Of a DNA stretch of 8,361 nucleotides, positions 6,311-8,361 are shown one piece after another. Numbering within the stretch: the stretch's first letter is position 1; each line of letters begins with the position of its first letter. The notes beneath the pieces are model-generated. The model searched no databases, was not told where the DNA came from, and saw nothing but the letters and a program-made list of their open reading frames with translations. A program made the position numbers and the translations under genes. The stretch is from Candidatus Fermentibacteraceae bacterium (lineage in GTDB: Bacteria; Fermentibacterota; Fermentibacteria; Fermentibacterales; JCC-6): assembly GCA_030596465.1 (NCBI GenBank), contig JAUVJW010000064.1, forward strand, positions 1-8,361, in the 5' to 3' direction.

Positions 6311-7408
6311 ATGTTCTGGAAAATTGTTTTAAGGGGAAATAATCCTTCAGGCAGGATTCTCGCGGTTTTGTATGCCAGAACCGGGGAGACAATTGACTCT
6401 GTTCGCAAGATGCTTAATTCTCCTCAGGGTATGGTTCTCCAGACGGGTTTGTCCAGAGAAAGAGCTGATGTTCTCTCCGCTGAACTCCCCAATGATGGTT
6501 CAGTGCAGATTTATACGCAACGGGATGAAGTTGTGTGTGTTCCGGTTCTTATGGGGTATCGTCCGGGAAGTCGGGGCAGGCTCAGGATTGCCTTGCAGAA
6601 ACTGAGTCGACTACCTACTGAGGAAGTAATTCGGTTTCTGGCGCGTATTCCTATAGCACTTAAGTCAGATGCCGACAGGGCAACGGCGGAATCGATTAAA
6701 AAGATTCTGGAGAAGGCTGGAGGGATTGTGGAGATCAGGTCTCCGCAGGATTTGGTTGGTGTTTCCAGCAGGAAGAGCCGTTCCGTATCTTCTTATGAAG
6801 CAGTTACAGCCAAACAGGAAGAGAGCACAGAACCCGTATTTAATACCCCTGGCGCGGATCGTCCTCCAGTGGTATCCGATACCGGCAATTACAGTCCGGA
6901 AAAAAAGAATGATTATATACAGCCTGATTCTGTAAATTTCCAACCACCTCCGTCGGCGCGGCTGGAAATTCCTCCGGCGGCGGAAGCGGGAAAAGTTGAT
7001 GATTTTGTTTGTCCCGTTCCACATGTTATCAGGTTCACTGTGCCGGCTGCTCCAATTCCTGCGGTAATTCCCGTTCAACACTTCAATTTCATCCCCCCGG
7101 AACCGGGACGATCTGTGAAAACAGTGTTGATTTACCTTTTCCCGGTGGCTCATGATGATAGAAAAAAGGCTCATAGTGTATTGTGTAAGTTACTTAATCT
7201 ATCTCCGGAAAAAGCACAACATCTCATCGATAATGCTCCTGCTGCCCTTGCGGGTTTCAGTGAGCGGATAGATGCTCTTGTAACCATGTCAGAACTTGCT
7301 GATTACGGGATTCCAGTATCTCTTGTTGCGGGATCATCTTCCAATATGAACTCTTCTCCCGGGAGATCGCTGTTTGGGTGGCTGAATGGACACGGACGAA
7401 TATCTTGA
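6311..7408 (+). CDS. Uncharacterised protein with three ribosomal L7/L12 C-terminal-like (ClpS-fold-like) domains
   Basis: A 365-residue protein with no signal peptide or membrane segment, so probably cytoplasmic. The ATG at 6311 has TGAGG 8 nt upstream; a TTG at 6254, inside the LysM gene, is much less likely. Three segments follow the L7/L12 C-terminal pattern (strand, helix ending in a Pro-containing loop, helix with a conserved Ala, final strand): residues 1-70 (TGETIDSVRKMLNSPQG, then GLSRERADVLSAEL, VQIY), 76-145 (PTEEVIRFLARIP, then ATAESIKKILEKAGGIVEI) and 269-343 (LSPEKAQHLIDNAPAAL, then IDALVTMSELADYGIPVSL). Residues about 146-268 are rich in Pro, Ser and Glu and look disordered. 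It is not ribosomal protein L12: the N-terminal stalk-dimerisation domain is missing and there are three divergent copies. In known proteins this fold mediates contacts with translation factors (L7/L12) or substrates and AAA+ unfoldases (ClpS); here function is unknown. The last 23 bp overlap the xer gene. Confidence 0.75.
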   Translation: MFWKIVLRGNNPSGRILAVLYARTGETIDSVRKMLNSPQGMVLQTGLSRERADVLSAELPNDGSVQIYTQRDEVVCVPVLMGYRPGSRGRLRIALQKLSRLPTEEVIRFLARIPIALKSDADRATAESIKKILEKAGGIVEIRSPQDLVGVSSRKSRSVSSYEAVTAKQEESTEPVFNTPGADRPPVVSDTGNYSPEKKNDYIQPDSVNFQPPPSARLEIPPAAEAGKVDDFVCPVPHVIRFTVPAAPIPAVIPVQHFNFIPPEPGRSVKTVLIYLFPVAHDDRKKAHSVLCKLLNLSPEKAQHLIDNAPAALAGFSERIDALVTMSELADYGIPVSLVAGSSSNMNSSPGRSLFGWLNGHGRIS

Positions 7409-8276
7409 TGGATTTCTGACCTGGGCTGTTCTGGTTAGAAACCTCTCTCCCAATACTGTATCCGCATATAACAGGGATCTGATTGAAGCTGCCGAGTTTG
7501 TCGATGATCTCGTTTATGCTGATTCAGCACAGCTTGGACAGTGGCTTCAGCATCTTTCAAAACAGAAACTGGCTCCATCAACTATAACGCGGAAGCTTTC
7601 CTCATTGAGAGCATTCTACTCTTATCTGACTCAGAGAGAAATAATCAAATCAAGCCCCGCCGCGAAGATCAGACCTCCATCAGCAATATTCCGGGTACCG
7701 CATTGTATTTCGGTGAAGGAAGTTATCCGGCTTATTGAGGTCTGGACCGCTGAAGATGCTCTTTCGGTCAGGAACAGAGCTCTTCTGGAACTTGCCTACG
7801 GTTCCGGTCTTCGGGAAGGGGAGCTTGTCTCTCTTACGGTGGACAGGCTCAGCCTGGACGAAGGATGGGTGCGTCCGATGGGTAAGGGAGCCAGGGAGAG
7901 GATGGTTCCCATGAGTTCACCCTCTGTTCGGTGGATCGGTCTTTATCTGGACAGGTGGCGGCCTGATATATCAGGCTGTTACAGTGGTAAAACGGTGTTT
8001 CTAACAAGAAACGGTAACCCTCTTTCCAGGATGACTGTCTGGAACATTGTGCGTAACTCTGCCGTAAAAGCGGGAATAACATCCAGAATTCATCCACATA
8101 TGCTTAGACATTCCTTCGCTACTCATCTGCTGGAGGGAGGGGCTGATCTCAGGGTTGTACAGGAGCTTCTGGGACACTCTGACATTAGAACCACGGAGAT
8201 ATATACTTCAGTGAGCCGGAAGCGACTTTCTGATGCTGTAAACAAATACCATCCGAGGGGGACAGGAACTTGGTAA
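7386..8276 (+). CDS. xerC: Tyrosine recombinase of the XerC/XerD family
   Basis: A 296-residue protein, the normal length for Xer recombinases. The N-terminal SAM-like core-binding domain (about 1-90; NLSPNTVSAYNRDL, STITRKLSSLRAFYSYL) is followed by the catalytic domain. All six active-site positions are present: R143 (SGLREGEL), K167 (GKGARER), H238 and R241 (HPHMLRH), H264 (LLGHSDI) and nucleophile Y273 (TTEIYTSVS). The family resolves chromosome dimers at dif sites at the division septum. The ending NKYHPRG is typical of Xer proteins; whether it is XerC, XerD or a single-recombinase type cannot be told here, so the symbol is provisional. GGGTGG (7376-7381) lies 4 nt before the ATG, which sits inside the previous gene. 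Housekeeping spacing and the absence of attachment-site repeats argue against a phage or island integrase. No hslV-like gene is evident immediately after it, unlike the arrangement in some other bacteria. Confidence 0.92.
   Translation: MDTDEYLDGFLTWAVLVRNLSPNTVSAYNRDLIEAAEFVDDLVYADSAQLGQWLQHLSKQKLAPSTITRKLSSLRAFYSYLTQREIIKSSPAAKIRPPSAIFRVPHCISVKEVIRLIEVWTAEDALSVRNRALLELAYGSGLREGELVSLTVDRLSLDEGWVRPMGKGARERMVPMSSPSVRWIGLYLDRWRPDISGCYSGKTVFLTRNGNPLSRMTVWNIVRNSAVKAGITSRIHPHMLRHSFATHLLEGGADLRVVQELLGHSDIRTTEIYTSVSRKRLSDAVNKYHPRGTGTW
7961..7976. repeat. Perfect 16-bp palindrome inside xerC
   Basis: GCCTGATATATCAGGC is identical to its reverse complement, with 8-bp arms and no spacer. It lies in the coding sequence between the catalytic Lys and the HxxR box. 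One such site in 8 kb is only mildly unexpected, so it may be chance. Confidence 0.5.
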
Positions 8277-8361
8277 AATTTCCCGCTGAACTGCAAAAAC
8301 TTGACGATCTTGAGACTCTGTTCAAGCGTGCCGCTGCCCGTTCTGCCCTGGGCAGATCCGG
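8270..8361 (+). CDS. Start of an unidentified gene, cut by the window edge
   Basis: A TTG at 8270-8272 overlaps the end of the xer gene by 7 bp and is preceded, with an 8-nt gap, by GAGGGGG (8255-8261), a fair ribosome-binding site. The frame then stays open to the end of the window for 30 codons. The visible residues are hydrophilic and helix-prone (Leu/Lys/Glu/Asp, then an Ala/Arg-rich stretch); there is no signal peptide and no motif I recognise. The tight overlap suggests it is the next gene of the same operon. The start codon is unusual and the frame is short, so this rests mainly on position and the ribosome-binding site. Confidence 0.5.
   Translation, partial: MVKFPAELQKLDDLETLFKRAAARSALGRS

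Noticed and set aside
5881..6408. Long minus-strand open frame of 175 codons opposite the LysM gene end
   Set aside because: It is antisense to well-supported genes, shows no recognisable domain, and has no promoter or ribosome-binding site.
6665..7174. Minus-strand open frame of 169 codons opposite the L7/L12-like gene
   Set aside because: Its composition is that of reverse-strand reading, rich in Arg, Phe and Asn with no domain. The plus-strand frame has a start, ribosome-binding site and domain pattern.
6311..7408. Annotation as ribosomal protein L7/L12 (rplL)
   Set aside because: It lacks the N-terminal dimerisation domain and Ala-rich hinge, is three times too long, and has no rplJ or rpoB neighbour.
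7386..8276. The tyrosine recombinase as a sign of a phage or integrative element
   Set aside because: Length and motifs fit housekeeping Xer. It is embedded in an operon, with no tRNA, direct repeats, excisionase or phage genes nearby.
1..8361. CRISPR array, defence island or toxin-antitoxin pair
   Set aside because: There are no spaced direct repeats, Cas-like motifs, restriction motifs or small paired genes. The content is housekeeping and envelope-related.

Overview
The window is a compact, all-plus-strand bacterial segment with eight protein genes: six complete, one that may start upstream of the window, and one cut by the right edge. Almost every base is coding. The only real intergenic gap is about 95 bases, at 5201-5295. 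I found no tRNA, rRNA, CRISPR array, insertion sequence or convincing intrinsic terminator. Base composition looks even by eye, with no obvious foreign island.

Left block (1-5200), tightly packed: (1) a large single-pass membrane protein with helical TPR-like segments, an acidic repeat linker, one transmembrane helix, PEGA-type beta modules and a C-terminal TonB-like domain; (2) a short Hsp20/alpha-crystallin chaperone; (3) a complete ATP-dependent Lon protease; (4) a probable exported or lipoprotein-type protein whose second half resembles the LecA (PA-IL) lectin fold. The gaps are 3 bp, then overlaps of 4 bp and 8 bp, which suggests one translationally coupled transcript. Hsp20 and Lon make a plausible holdase/protease quality-control pair. 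The two flanking genes look like cell-envelope proteins.

Right block (5211-8361) begins with a good sigma-70-like promoter (TTGACT, 18-bp spacer, TAGAAT) and a strong ribosome-binding site. It encodes a secreted LysM protein with two similar C-terminal beta modules; an unusual protein with three copies of a domain resembling the ribosomal L7/L12 C-terminal (ClpS-like) fold; a complete Xer-family tyrosine recombinase with all catalytic residues; and the start of an unidentified gene. Spacings of 10 bp, -23 bp and -7 bp again indicate an operon.

Organism: the TonB-like C-terminal domain, LysM protein and lipoprotein-like signal suggest a diderm (Gram-negative-type) bacterium. The divergent sequences and many PEGA/beta-module proteins would fit a poorly cultivated lineage, for example within or near the FCB group, but the window alone does not settle this.

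The least familiar items are the triple L7/L12-like protein, the PEGA-TonB membrane protein upstream of hsp20-lon, and the LecA-like protein that appears to have lost the calcium ligands. None amounts to a demonstrated new system. They are candidates for a closer look.
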